From IMG/VR virus record IMGVR_UViG_3300012036_000004, positions 1 to 64,000 of that record: a DNA stretch of 64,000 bases; one strand, written 5' to 3'. A program made the position numbers and the translations under genes. This DNA is from a virus. Positions 26,269-36,300 of the stretch are shown one piece after another; position 1 is the stretch's first letter; every line of letters begins with the position of its first letter. Below the pieces are notes generated by a model that was not told the origin of the DNA, searched no databases, and saw only the letters and a list, made by a program, of their open reading frames with translations.

Positions 26269-27483
26269 CTAGATCGGTGCTTTGGTCTTCTGCGGGAGCA
26301 GGGCTTGCGGCGCGATGCTTTCGTTGACGCGAGCCATTTGCCCCAGCGTAGCGTAGTCGGGTCCGTTGGCAGCCAGCATAGACTCTCGCAGGAAGTTCTT
26401 CACGGCGAATTCGTCCGTCGCGAGATCTGGCGAGAATCGGGTCATCGAATTGAACGATCGGCGCAGCATATCTTTGTCTTCCGGCGTCGCCTGACTGAGC
26501 AACGGATCGGACTGCATCGCATTCTGGAACTGGACGTCCTGGTCGAACGAGCGGTTGTGATGCACCGCTGCGGTTGCGCCCACGTTGACGCCTTCTCGAA
26601 TCGCTTCGTCGAGCAGGTTCGCCATGTTCTTGCCCGACTGCGACAAGAACGAGGCCGCCGCGGTGTCCGTCGCCTGGATTCGGTCTTCGATGGGGATATA
26701 CTTCTTGGCGAGTTGGTACTCGAGCCCGGACCCCACAGCAGCGTCGCCCTGTAGGATGTCAGCGCCAGCACCCAGTGCCGCCGCTCCGCCTGCCAGCGCC
26801 ATTGCTTTTCCAGGGGAGAACTGCCGCGGCCCGGCTTCCATGGCGATGCTGCCTGCTGCGTCTGTGACGTTCCTCAGCACACCTTTGTCGACGAAGGTCC
26901 GAGGCACTTTGGCTCCCGGAGAGGAGACAAGGTCACCGACCAGGTCGCCGAGCACGTCAATGCCGTGGCCGAAAGCGCGGGGGAGCGACTTAACGGCTGT
27001 CTTCTCAGCTGCACGTTTCTGTACGAAGGATGTGAATGGGTCAGTCATCAGGTTTTCTCCGGTTGCCTGCGCCTGGGCAAGCGGCGCGACAGTGCTTGAA
27101 TTGAGATAAGCTTCGTCAGCGGCGAATGGGATAGAAAGCACCGCACCGCCGACGAGCGCTCGAGGAAGTGTCATCCGGCTACTTACCGCGTCGGCGACTC
27201 CCCCGTACACAGGGGAAAGCGCGCTCTGCGAACCGGGCTGCAGTGCTACGTCTAGCGCCTTCCCTGTACCACGCGCTCCAGCCGCAGCGACTTGCGGAAC
27301 CGTCTCCGCTGCAGCGCCGCCCATCCCTGTGGCAAGCTGGGCGAACCACGACGGAATGGCAGAGCTCGAGCTGAGCAATCCCGGGCGTCGCGCAGGGCCT
27401 TCAGCGAGCTCCTTGGAGACGTCCATCAGACGTCGCGCAACGCGGCTCTCGCTGGAAGCCAGTTTTTCGTAGAGATCATTCAC
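26269..27483 (-). CDS. Internal virion protein, membrane-type segments
   Basis: 404 residues from a GTG overlapping the upstream stop (GTGA). VNDLYEKLASSESRVARRLM begins the chain and AAEKTAVKSLPR recurs later, both with the shared K-x-A motif. Hydrophobic small-residue segments (ALVGGAVLSIPFAADEAYL, MALAGGAAALGAGADILQG) alternate with polar helices. It belongs to the block of similar genes between the polymerase and the protease. Function unknown; an ejected protein is plausible. Confidence 0.5.
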   Translation of the reverse strand: MNDLYEKLASSESRVARRLMDVSKELAEGPARRPGLLSSSSAIPSWFAQLATGMGGAAAETVPQVAAAGARGTGKALDVALQPGSQSALSPVYGGVADAVSSRMTLPRALVGGAVLSIPFAADEAYLNSSTVAPLAQAQATGENLMTDPFTSFVQKRAAEKTAVKSLPRAFGHGIDVLGDLVGDLVSSPGAKVPRTFVDKGVLRNVTDAAGSIAMEAGPRQFSPGKAMALAGGAAALGAGADILQGDAAVGSGLEYQLAKKYIPIEDRIQATDTAAASFLSQSGKNMANLLDEAIREGVNVGATAAVHHNRSFDQDVQFQNAMQSDPLLSQATPEDKDMLRRSFNSMTRFSPDLATDEFAVKNFLRESMLAANGPDYATLGQMARVNESIAPQALLPQKTKAPI

Positions 27484-28301
27484 CGAAGAAGTGGCTCCGC
27501 TTGACGTTCCATCCAGGCACATCCCTGCGCCAACTCGAGTGCGTCGTTATATGCAGCGACTACTTCGCGGAACATCCCGTGCTCTTTTCGTTCGACGACG
27601 TAGCGCGTTGCGCTGGCAGTCTTCTCGGAAGACTCGGGGAGACGCGGATTGTGCTCACGGACTTTCGCCAGGATCGTGGCAGCAACCTGCGAATCAGCGA
27701 GAGCGTGGGCGTCCTTCTCGAACTCTTCGAAAGGCATCGAAGAGACATAGTTGAATGTCTGAGCGAGAGCAGCAACCTTGTCGGTGTACTCCATGTGCGC
27801 AGCGAGCGCGGCCATCTTCAATTCTTCCGCCACCTTGTTGGTGAGCTGGATGGCGTGGTGCATCTTGTCACCGGCATACGGGTCTTCCGGCTCGGGCTCC
27901 GCTGCAGCGGGGAAAGCTTCGGCGGCGAGCTTCTCTGCGACCTGATGACTCAGCGTATCCCAACGCTCGTCCGGTAGCTCGAGACGCAGTGAGGCGACCT
28001 TCCCGAAGAAGTCAGGCTCGTCGTCATGATCGTCAGGGTCAGGAGACGCGAAGAGACGGCTCGCAACTTTCTCAGGCTCCACCACATCGAACTCGACGTA
28101 CTTGTGGTCGGCCATCTTCTCGAAGAGAACCAGGTGTGCGTTGAGGTTCGTTGCCTCCAAGAGACGTCGCGCTTCGTAGGCGTTCATGCAGCGGTCGTCC
28201 GCGACTTTGACTACGCCGTCTTCCAACGGAACGGCTTGCTGGACGAAAGTGTCCACGATGGATTTGGCAAACCGCTGGTAGTCTTTGTCGTTGTAGCTCA
28301 T
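27480..28301 (-). CDS. Helical virion protein rich in E-K-x-A motifs
   Basis: 273 residues, mostly charged helices. It holds the densest set of the shared motif: PEKVAS, GKVAS, AEKLAAE, NKVAEE, DKVAA and EKTAS. No hydrophobic membrane segment is obvious. It sits between the 404- and 239-residue virion proteins in one coupled operon. A structural or core role is inferred from the motif and position. Confidence 0.5.
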   Translation of the reverse strand: MSYNDKDYQRFAKSIVDTFVQQAVPLEDGVVKVADDRCMNAYEARRLLEATNLNAHLVLFEKMADHKYVEFDVVEPEKVASRLFASPDPDDHDDEPDFFGKVASLRLELPDERWDTLSHQVAEKLAAEAFPAAAEPEPEDPYAGDKMHHAIQLTNKVAEELKMAALAAHMEYTDKVAALAQTFNYVSSMPFEEFEKDAHALADSQVAATILAKVREHNPRLPESSEKTASATRYVVERKEHGMFREVVAAYNDALELAQGCAWMERQAEPLLR

Positions 28302-28305
28302 GTAC

Positions 28306-29025
28306 CTACTCGCCGTCTTCTGTGATCGTCATAATGTCGTCAGGGTTAATCTCTTCCTGCGTCTGCTTTCGCCGGATCATGATGAGCTCGAATTTCAGGG
28401 ACTCTCTTGCCCCTGCTTCAGCGTCTTCAATCTCTGGCAGCGTTCGAATTCCACTCATCATAGTACCAGACCATTGACGCGCTTCCTTCGCCTCCACAGA
28501 ATCCAAGGGTACACTACCTGCTTCTTTCGACAGAATATACGCCTGGTTGATGGTTTCTTTCAAGGCATCAGCGGAAGGTACTTGATAGTGCTCGCGACCG
28601 AACTTCGCGGATATCCAGTGTCGGCCTCGTTCTAAGGCGTCTGTCTTGAGTGACGCTCCGAACCCGTCATCATGTGCTGTGGGGTATTCTCTGACGTACG
28701 CTTCCAGGTCGAGTCGGTCTCGGAAGGCCGTCAAATCGAAGAACATCCCCGTGTACACGTCGGTCACTTCGACCGGAATCGAGAGCACAGCGTTGATATG
28801 TTCGGCGTCGGCCCCGGTGACTAGAAACGCTTCGAGCACCTCTCGTTTGTAGGGATGTAGATAAATGGAGTAGGCATACTGAACCTCTTCCGGGGCAGAT
28901 GTCTGCCCCAGCAAGAGTGTACCGACCGCATTCCGAAGTGAGTCATCGGTTGGAGCTGCGCCGGTTTCATCGACCTCCTCCGCCAACCTGACGAAGAGGT
29001 GGTCCGGTTTCACAGATCCAAACAT
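28306..29025 (-). CDS. Soluble helical virion-operon protein
   Basis: 239 residues, acidic and helical (DDSLRNAVGTLLLGQTSAPE, HINAVLSIPVEVTDVYTGMF, LEAYVREYPTAHDD). It lacks the E-K-x-A motif and membrane-like segments of its neighbours, so it may be an assembly factor rather than a core protein. It is separated from the upstream large gene by 12 bp. No family is recognised. Confidence 0.5.
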   Translation of the reverse strand: MFGSVKPDHLFVRLAEEVDETGAAPTDDSLRNAVGTLLLGQTSAPEEVQYAYSIYLHPYKREVLEAFLVTGADAEHINAVLSIPVEVTDVYTGMFFDLTAFRDRLDLEAYVREYPTAHDDGFGASLKTDALERGRHWISAKFGREHYQVPSADALKETINQAYILSKEAGSVPLDSVEAKEARQWSGTMMSGIRTLPEIEDAEAGARESLKFELIMIRRKQTQEEINPDDIMTITEDGE

Positions 29026-29037
29026 GTGAGGCCCGGG

Positions 29038-31611
29038 CTAGCTGGGTGCGTCTACGTTTTCGTCGCTTGCGACGATGGCGTTGATGCGAAGAATGGTATC
29101 TCCCATTCCCTCGAATAGCGACTGCAGCTTATCACGGATCTCGTTGTAGGTCCCGTCTCCGATTCTCTCACGAAGGATAGGCGCCTTCATTCGAACCTCG
29201 GTCAGCATGCGACCCAGGGCGTCAAGCGACTCTCGGACAGCAGGCAAAAAGCCCGACACCGTCGAGTCGAAATTGTTTGACTCAGCCAGCGACGCAATCG
29301 CCGCGGCATCAAACATGTCGGGGTCTTCGAGCTCCATGGCGGCTTCCATCATGCCAGGCTCTTCCACGGGCATACCGTCGGGTCCCACCGGCGGTGCGCC
29401 GCCTGGTCCCATTCCGGGCCCCATTCCGGGCCCCATTCCGGGTTCCATACCCTCAGGAGGCATCTCGCCTGGGTACATGCCGCCGCGTTCGGCCATCATC
29501 TGTGACCCGGCCGGGTCCATCGACGCCATGTCAGGTGCAGCGCCGCCCATCATCGCCGGGTTCATGGGCTCGATCGGGGGTGCCATGACTTCCGGCGCAG
29601 GAAGGCCCGTCTGCATCGAGAGTTCGTTGGCGCGGCCCACTACTGCCTGGATCGCTGCCATCTGAGTTTGAATGCTCTGCGCTTGTTGCGCCATCTGCGA
29701 CATGATGAGCTGGTTCTGCTCGGCGAGCTGGTCAGCCACTTCCTGTGCCGCCATCTCGACGACATTCGGGGGCGGAGGCATGGGAGGCATTCCGCCCATC
29801 ATCGCCGGGTCCATCATCGCCGGGTCCATCATCGCCGGGTCCATCATCGCCGGGTCCATCGGAGCTCCACCGGGAGGTGCTCCGCCAGGAGGCGGGCCTG
29901 CAGGCTGCGCAGTCTTGGTACGCTGAAGCACGTAGAACTGAGCAAGACCTTTGTCTCGCGCAGTTTTCACCGCTTCTTCAGCGTCGGGGACTGCGACGTT
30001 GTATTCGAAGACCAGGTGCTTGACCGTGGCCAGCTTGTCTCGTTCTGCTCCGTCTGTGTACAGGAAGCCTGCGCCTGCATCTTGGAGACGGATGATATCG
30101 GCGCCGGCTTCAGCCAGCTTATGGAAGTGGCTGTTCACTACGTCGCCAGCATCGCGAATGATCTCGTCTCCCGAGATCGTTTCTTTCACAGGGAGAAACG
30201 CCCACTGGTCGGGCACCAGAATCAGTGTAGCACTGTCGATACGGTCGCCCCGATCTTTCTTGTCGGCGAACGCGTAGGGGACGTAGTTCGTGTGCGGACT
30301 CCCGCTGGACGTCCTCTCTCCAATGAGGAGACGAGGTACCACGCCTGGTGCACCTTCAATCTGCTGCACCGTGACCTGGTTGCCGCTGTAGACCTGTCCG
30401 GCGGCGTAGTGCGAGCCGTCGGTTGACCAGGTCCGCTCCACTGCCATCGGCTCGAGCGCAATCAAGTTGCCCGGGTCGGGGTTGTAGAAGATACCCTTCT
30501 GATTGTTCTTGGGCTTCTCAGAGGTCGGCTTCGTCACGAGCTTCCACAGCTTCTCCGGAACCTCTTGAGGCCCAACGGGTTCCGCCACGAAGTCGTCCTT
30601 GAGCACGAAGAGCTCTCCGTCTTCCGTAAGCCCAGCGCGACACACATAGGAGCGCTTGCTCCGGTCGTCGTACTCGGTCTTGCCGGTCAGTCCTTTCCCG
30701 TAGCGAAGCGTGTTCTCGGTGAGCACTTTCCCGAAGATGAGCGCAATCTGTGTACGCCCATCGGTTCGGTAGATGCGGTAGTAACCGGTATCCGACGGGA
30801 TGGTGAGCTGCAGAGGCGTCTCCGTCTCGTACATCACCGCCATGTCGAGCTCGGGACGCTCGTCCCAGGCGGCGTAGCCCTGCTCAGCAATGGTTCGGAA
30901 CACATTGGACGAGTCTTCCTTTGCCTTCTCTTTGATCTCTTCGGCCGGAGTCTCCATCGTCATGAAGCTGACCGTCGGGGCCGCTTCTTTGACCTGGGGC
31001 AGGGCGCGAAGTGTTACGGCGTCGCGCAAAGCGTTTACCCCGTAAACATCGAAAGCGAACTTTGCGATGTGAGGGTTGTTCTCCAGGGTTCGAACGAAAG
31101 CCACCTTGACCGGGTTCGAGGCCTCCCACAGATAGGCGGGGAGGTTGGTGTGCTGATTGACGCTGGCGTAGCTGTACCGGCCTGTGGTCGGCGGGACGAC
31201 GATGTTTCGGATGTCGACGTCCGAAGACAGGGTCTCCGGGGCCTTCATGCTTTCGCCCATCTGCTGCTCGCCGACGTGCTCCACTTCAGTGAGCCACTGC
31301 TCGTTGAGTGGGAGCATCTGGTCGAGGCTCTTCACGTACATCGTGTCGAACGGCAGCATCTCGTTGTCGGCGAAGATGGCCGGGACGTGCACCTCTTCTC
31401 CGCCGCGCTCCACGATGAATGCGCCAACCGCGTGATTCGTCGAAGGGTCCGCCTCCTGAACTTTGAAAGACACGACCGAATCTACAATCTCGGGCGCCTT
31501 GGACACGAGCTGGGCGAAAGCGAGCTCTTGAAATGACTGCTCGAAGATCTCCTGCGGGTCGCCCCCGCCGGATTCTTGCATCATCATTTGTGTTCGGGGA
31601 GATACGGACAT
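29038..31611 (-). CDS. Large virion protein with Met/Pro/Gly repeat region
   Basis: 857 residues from the internal ATG that begins eight bases after the upstream stop; a longer frame to 31701 overlaps the previous gene. The N-terminal 540 residues are folded alpha/beta (AFIVERGGEEVHVPAIFADN, LVPDQWAFLPVKETISGDE). RTKTAQ is followed by Pro/Gly and four DPAMM repeats, a Gln-rich helix, GMGPGMGPGMGPGG repeats and a helical C-terminus. A GTTTAC-N3-GTAAAC palindrome encodes VYGVN. It is one of the largest virion-operon proteins; role unknown. Confidence 0.5.
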   Translation of the reverse strand: MSVSPRTQMMMQESGGGDPQEIFEQSFQELAFAQLVSKAPEIVDSVVSFKVQEADPSTNHAVGAFIVERGGEEVHVPAIFADNEMLPFDTMYVKSLDQMLPLNEQWLTEVEHVGEQQMGESMKAPETLSSDVDIRNIVVPPTTGRYSYASVNQHTNLPAYLWEASNPVKVAFVRTLENNPHIAKFAFDVYGVNALRDAVTLRALPQVKEAAPTVSFMTMETPAEEIKEKAKEDSSNVFRTIAEQGYAAWDERPELDMAVMYETETPLQLTIPSDTGYYRIYRTDGRTQIALIFGKVLTENTLRYGKGLTGKTEYDDRSKRSYVCRAGLTEDGELFVLKDDFVAEPVGPQEVPEKLWKLVTKPTSEKPKNNQKGIFYNPDPGNLIALEPMAVERTWSTDGSHYAAGQVYSGNQVTVQQIEGAPGVVPRLLIGERTSSGSPHTNYVPYAFADKKDRGDRIDSATLILVPDQWAFLPVKETISGDEIIRDAGDVVNSHFHKLAEAGADIIRLQDAGAGFLYTDGAERDKLATVKHLVFEYNVAVPDAEEAVKTARDKGLAQFYVLQRTKTAQPAGPPPGGAPPGGAPMDPAMMDPAMMDPAMMDPAMMGGMPPMPPPPNVVEMAAQEVADQLAEQNQLIMSQMAQQAQSIQTQMAAIQAVVGRANELSMQTGLPAPEVMAPPIEPMNPAMMGGAAPDMASMDPAGSQMMAERGGMYPGEMPPEGMEPGMGPGMGPGMGPGGAPPVGPDGMPVEEPGMMEAAMELEDPDMFDAAAIASLAESNNFDSTVSGFLPAVRESLDALGRMLTEVRMKAPILRERIGDGTYNEIRDKLQSLFEGMGDTILRINAIVASDENVDAPS
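29404..29444. repeat. Gly-Met-Gly-Pro coding repeat
   Basis: Three units of CCCATTCCGGGC-type 12-mers encode GMGP repeats on the minus strand of the 857-residue virion gene. Confidence 0.7.
29799..29861. repeat. Four-unit 15-bp repeat coding DPAMM
   Basis: CATCATCGCCGGGTC occurs four times in tandem and encodes the DPAMM repeats on the minus strand. Confidence 0.8.
31033..31047. repeat. GTTTAC-N3-GTAAAC palindrome, copy 3
   Basis: GTTTACCCCGTAAAC lies inside the 857-residue virion gene and encodes VYGVN there. Confidence 0.7.
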
Positions 31612-31618
31612 GGTTATC

Positions 31619-32134
31619 TCACTGCAGGATGCTGGAAAGTACGGCGTTGAGTACCGGAATTGATTGCAGCGCTGCTTCAGTCCCGACGTCACGGCCGACA
31701 TGCTTCAAAGCTTGTCGCGTGTCCGGAGAGTGCTTCAGGGTGTAGGCGCCTGCTCTCGCCTTGTCTCCCATGAGGGGCGCTCCCGAGGCCAACTGCACGA
31801 CGTCGAGTACGTTGATGATATCCTGCCGCTCTTCAGGGTCTTCGATATATGCGGAAGCGCCCAAAAGCATCGGCACCCTCGCAAGAAGCGTGATGTCGTT
31901 GATGCCCTTAGCGATCCGCAAAAGTTCTGCGTGTCGACCTTTCGCGTCGGGTGCGGGGGTAACGGGCGCGGCAACCTGTGCGCGCTGAGCTACAGGAGCT
32001 GGGCTCGCATGCAAAACCTCGGCTCGTTCGCGAGGCATCGCTGCCTGTAACAAGCCGAGATCAGGAGACGCCGAGACCGGAATCCCGCGTGCGGCAGCAA
32101 TCTGCGCCGCGCGGTTGGCATGTTGCCCGATCAT
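31619..32134 (-). CDS. Small virion-operon protein
   Basis: 171 residues. A helical N-terminus with Ala/Pro-rich linkers (PVAQRAQVAAPVTPAPDAKG) leads into a helical domain (HAELLRIAKGINDITLLARV, DIINVLDVVQLASGAPLMGD) with a hydrophobic C-terminus. It lies between two large virion genes. No recognised family. Confidence 0.5.
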   Translation of the reverse strand: MIGQHANRAAQIAAARGIPVSASPDLGLLQAAMPRERAEVLHASPAPVAQRAQVAAPVTPAPDAKGRHAELLRIAKGINDITLLARVPMLLGASAYIEDPEERQDIINVLDVVQLASGAPLMGDKARAGAYTLKHSPDTRQALKHVGRDVGTEAALQSIPVLNAVLSSILQ

Positions 32135-32144
32135 GGCGCCCTCG

Positions 32145-33260
32145 TTATCGCGTCAGTTGATTGAGGCTACCGAGAAGCGAACCCACGGTGCTCTGCGGCG
32201 AGTACTGCTGCGCGACCTTCTGCAGGTACTGCTGCTGTGCGATCGGCTCGAGGCCCATGCACTGCTTGACGGCGGCGACCTTCTCTTCCATCGGCATCGC
32301 GTCCGGAAGCTGCGGGCCGACCAGTGTGGCGACCGCGTTGAAGTGTTGATTCCACTGCGCGTTCTTGGTGGCATCCACCACCGAGTTCGACGCGTCGCCG
32401 CTGTGCGCGGGCTGGTCAGGGTGAGGCGTTTCCATGCCGGTCACCGCGTTCGACGGGGTGCCGTCGAAGTTGGCTCCACCTTGTCCGACCGCTGCGTAGT
32501 CTTCGGGGCGCTGGGCGATGTCGAGCTTGCCTTCGCCGCTGGGCGAAGCGTGCTGCGTGTTCGGAGCGCTCGAAGCGCCGGTGATGGTCGACGACTCCGA
32601 ATCAGCCGGAGCCGAATCCTTCGGTTGGTCGCCCATGGCGAGCTTACGAAGCGCGGCCTGAACCGAGGCCTCTTTGGAGTTCGCCGAACTGTTCTGCGAC
32701 GCTCGGGTAACCGAGTTCGAATCGACGCCACCCGGTGCCTTCGGTGCCAGGGGGTGCTTCATCTCAGCGCCCTGAACTGCGTTGGCCGGAACCAATCCGT
32801 CGATGTTCGTGCCGCCCAGACCTTTGAGGTACGGGTCATTGGTGCCTTCACCACGGTGCTCGTCGAGGACTTTGTTCGCGTCCATCGAGTTCGCCGTGGT
32901 GTTGGGAGGCGAGGACTTTCCGTCAATCACGGACGAGCCCTGGTGCATCGCCTGTTTGACCAGGTGCGTGATCACGTCCCCGTACGCAACCTGCGGGTCG
33001 TGGTCGATGGTCGCGCCTTGTCCGGCCGAAGCGACCTTGCCCTGCTGGGAAAGTGCTTCGTTGAACGCAACGAGATGTTTCGCCACTTTGAACGTCTCCT
33101 CGTAGGGGACTGCATTCGCTGCAGGCTCGATATCGAGTGAGTTCGCCGCGATTGCGCATGCCTGCTTGAGCAGACCTTCGGTCGGGATTTGAGTGGTGCC
33201 CGTTCGCTGGAGGTAATTTCCAACTCCGCGGGCAAATGCAAGTTTCGTTACGCTGGACAT
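32145..33260 (-). CDS. Virion protein with K-x-A motifs and Ser/Asn-rich middle
   Basis: 371 residues. The N-terminal 95 residues are helical with FKVAKH and GKVASA. A long Ser/Asn/Gly/Asp-rich region with repeating GGxNxDG-type and NAVxGxExxHP units follows (about 145-285). The last 75 residues form a helix with EEKVAAVKQ and QKVAQQ. It follows the beta' C-terminal polymerase gene. An internal virion protein is inferred. Confidence 0.5.
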   Translation of the reverse strand: MSSVTKLAFARGVGNYLQRTGTTQIPTEGLLKQACAIAANSLDIEPAANAVPYEETFKVAKHLVAFNEALSQQGKVASAGQGATIDHDPQVAYGDVITHLVKQAMHQGSSVIDGKSSPPNTTANSMDANKVLDEHRGEGTNDPYLKGLGGTNIDGLVPANAVQGAEMKHPLAPKAPGGVDSNSVTRASQNSSANSKEASVQAALRKLAMGDQPKDSAPADSESSTITGASSAPNTQHASPSGEGKLDIAQRPEDYAAVGQGGANFDGTPSNAVTGMETPHPDQPAHSGDASNSVVDATKNAQWNQHFNAVATLVGPQLPDAMPMEEKVAAVKQCMGLEPIAQQQYLQKVAQQYSPQSTVGSLLGSLNQLTR

Positions 33261-33328
33261 GAAAGCTCTCCTGGGAACGCGATGATGCGTGAAGTATATG
33301 GACTCGTCTTGAGATAAACAACCACGTT

Positions 33329-36300
33329 TTACCGCTTCCAGAACGGTGACGCAACAGCGCTACCGTTCTGGGAAGATTGCTGCGTCTTCATTCGATGCAG
33401 CTCTCGTGCGGGGTAGTGGCCGGACCGCACAGAGAAGTCTTGTTTCATTTGCGTTGGCAGACCGGGTCGCTGCTGTTGCTGTGCGCGAGCCTGCTCTGCG
33501 GCGAACTGCTGCTGCTGCCACATCTGACGCAATTGAGGAGAGTGCTGCTCCCACTCCGCTCTTGCCGTACCCAATGCGTCTTCTGCAAGGTTAAGTCGGG
33601 CGAGGTACGGATGGCTCTGCATCGAACCCCATACGGCGTCGGCACTCCGATCTCCGTACTGCGCAGCCTGACCCCACGCGTTGGGGTTCGTGCGCATCTG
33701 CTGCGGCGAGGGTCGGGCCGCCATTCGCTGTCCACCGGGAGGCTGACCTTGTGTTGGAGGCTGACCTTGTGTTGGAGGCTGACCTTGTGTTGGAGGCTGA
33801 TAGTTCGGGTCGATTTTCCGTCCGATGGCTTTTCCGGCTGCGGTGAACGGTGCCGCAAATGCGCCGCCGGAAAGCATCCCGAAGGGCGACCCGATGGCCC
33901 ACCCCAGCGAGTCGCCCAACGTGCCGCCGATATTCTCCAGCTTGGACTGCCCTTCGACGTCAGGGGCGTTGGCGGCTTCATGCACCATGGCCGCCGGCAT
34001 CCCGTACGCCATGCCCTTGTTCAATACGTCCATCGAGACGGGCAGGACCATACCACCGTATCCCGCATCCACGTTGGGGTTTCGCGCATTTCGCCAGGCA
34101 CGCATCACGTCCGGGTCGATCGCCATCTCTCCGTGAAGCAACCCGCCCCGCCCGAAGATGCCGCCCATCTGGGCACGCTGCTTCATTATCTTGAGGGGGT
34201 TCTGCCCGATCGACACGTCGCTGGCGCCGCGGGCAATGCGTCGCCCCAACCCTGGTCGCGCCGCCGCGTACTGCTGCGCCACGTCGGGGGTGAACATCTT
34301 TGCAGCCGCCGGATTGACGTTCTCCAAATCCACCTTGGCTCGAGCGAAGTCGGAGAGCGCTTTTCCGTGTGTCTCTTCGAACGCTTTCAAGCGTTCTCCG
34401 AATGCTTGGGCCGATTCATCCGCGCCTCGTCGCGGTACATTCTCCACTGCCTCGCGAGTGAATTGAGACAAGTTCAGGTGTGGATTGCGGCTCGCCTGCT
34501 GCGCCTCCTGGAGCGCGCCGCCGATGTTCTTGAAGGCCTTCTCATTGGAGTCGAGCGTTCGAACGAATCGCGCACCCTCGTCAGTGAGTTGGTTATTCTG
34601 AATCAGGTTCGCCCGAGACATGAAATCGTCGGGGAGTCGTTTCATACGGCGCGCAGCGTCGAGTGCCGCTGTGTCAATTCCGCCAGCCGTCCAGGGCGCA
34701 TCCGAGATCATGCGTAGGGCCTCGTCACCTTTGGAGGCGACCTGCTCCGCGAACTCATCACCCGACCCGACCAAAATGCGTTTCAAAAGACCAGCTTTGC
34801 TCGCGATCTTTTCCACGGCACCGCCGTCCGCAGCGTATTTCCCTTGTAGCCCCGTGCCGAACGGAGCGCCGATCGCGTAGGCAGGAACAGGACTGGTCGA
34901 CGCAATGTCGGTGGTCGAACCAAACCCTGCGCCTTCTACCAAGGTGCGCTTGAGGTAGCGGTGCGACAGACGAGACATCCAGTCGTCGTTGAGCAGCGGC
35001 GCCTGGATCATGGACTTCATGATAGGCGTCGTCACAGTAGGGAGGTTGGATACACTCACCGAGGCAATGCCGTTGTTCTTGAGCTCAGCTTGTACAGACG
35101 GCGTGATGCGTGTGCCTGTCGAGAAGTGCAGCGTCTGCTCTGCCAGGTAGTGACCCTTCGCTTTGCTCACCGGCACGCTCTTGCCGGCCTTTGACATGCG
35201 CTTCTGGACTTCGGTGTACGGAACGATGTCGCCACGCAGGAACTTGTCGGTCGGGTCTTCCTCGACCCGCACGTGCTTCATGGCGTTTCGAGCCAGTAAC
35301 TCCGTATGGCGACGGTCAATGTCCACGCCTTGGCGGCGGTACAGGTCTGTCAGTTGGTTCGACAGGTACACGCGGCCCGCGCCGATTCCCTTGTGTTTTA
35401 CGACGGCGTTCGGAAGTGCGACGCCGTCAGACAGTGCGTCACCCGCTTCGACGATGTCACCCTGTTTGACGATCGGCTGCAATCGCGGCGGAGTGTAGTA
35501 ATTCTTGCCGGCAACACGGATGTGCCACCCGCCCTGCGGCGCTTTCTTCACCGACTCGACGCGGCCGTCGTGTTCTGTGATAGCCGCCTTGTCTTGGAAC
35601 GATTTCGGGACTTCGGTGAGCGTACGAAACCCCGTGAGACCCGTGAGCTCGGTTGCGCCCTGGCCCTTTCCTTTGGCGAGTCGAACGCCGTGCTTGGCGT
35701 TTAGCGCGAACTGCGTCAACGGTTCGGTCATCGCCTGTGCGCTTCGTGCGCCGACATTCGTTCCGACCTGATGCGGTTTGCCCCACTCGTTGAGTCCCAC
35801 ACACTTCTGGCACACTCCATCATGGGCTTCGCATGCCGTGGGGCTTCGAACCAAAACCTTCGGTTTGTTGGCCTTTTTCAGCTTGTTGACGACGTCAGAT
35901 GTAACGAGGGTGTTCCGGGATACGGGACCCTCATCTCGCGCGAGGTAGCGGTCTTGCACCTGGTCTGTCACGGGAAGAAGAATCCCGCCTCTCGTGCCGC
36001 AGTCAGCTTGCGTCACCACCAGGTCGTCCATGTTGTTCATGACGACTTTGGCGACCATACCCGGCTCGACAACAGCGCCCGAGGAAGCGATCGCGTTTCG
36101 ACGTGATTCTACGCCGGTCACCCACGCGTCTGCCGGGTTGACTCCCTGCGAGTACGACTTGGTCACGAGCCACGGTGTCGCCTGGCCCTTGTTCATCGCG
36201 AGGACGGGTGACGCAACAATCTTCATGAGCTGCGCAATGGAGCCTCTGCCGCCTGACTTGGCCATGATGGTCATGTCGGAAGGATGATTCTCCGTGGCGG

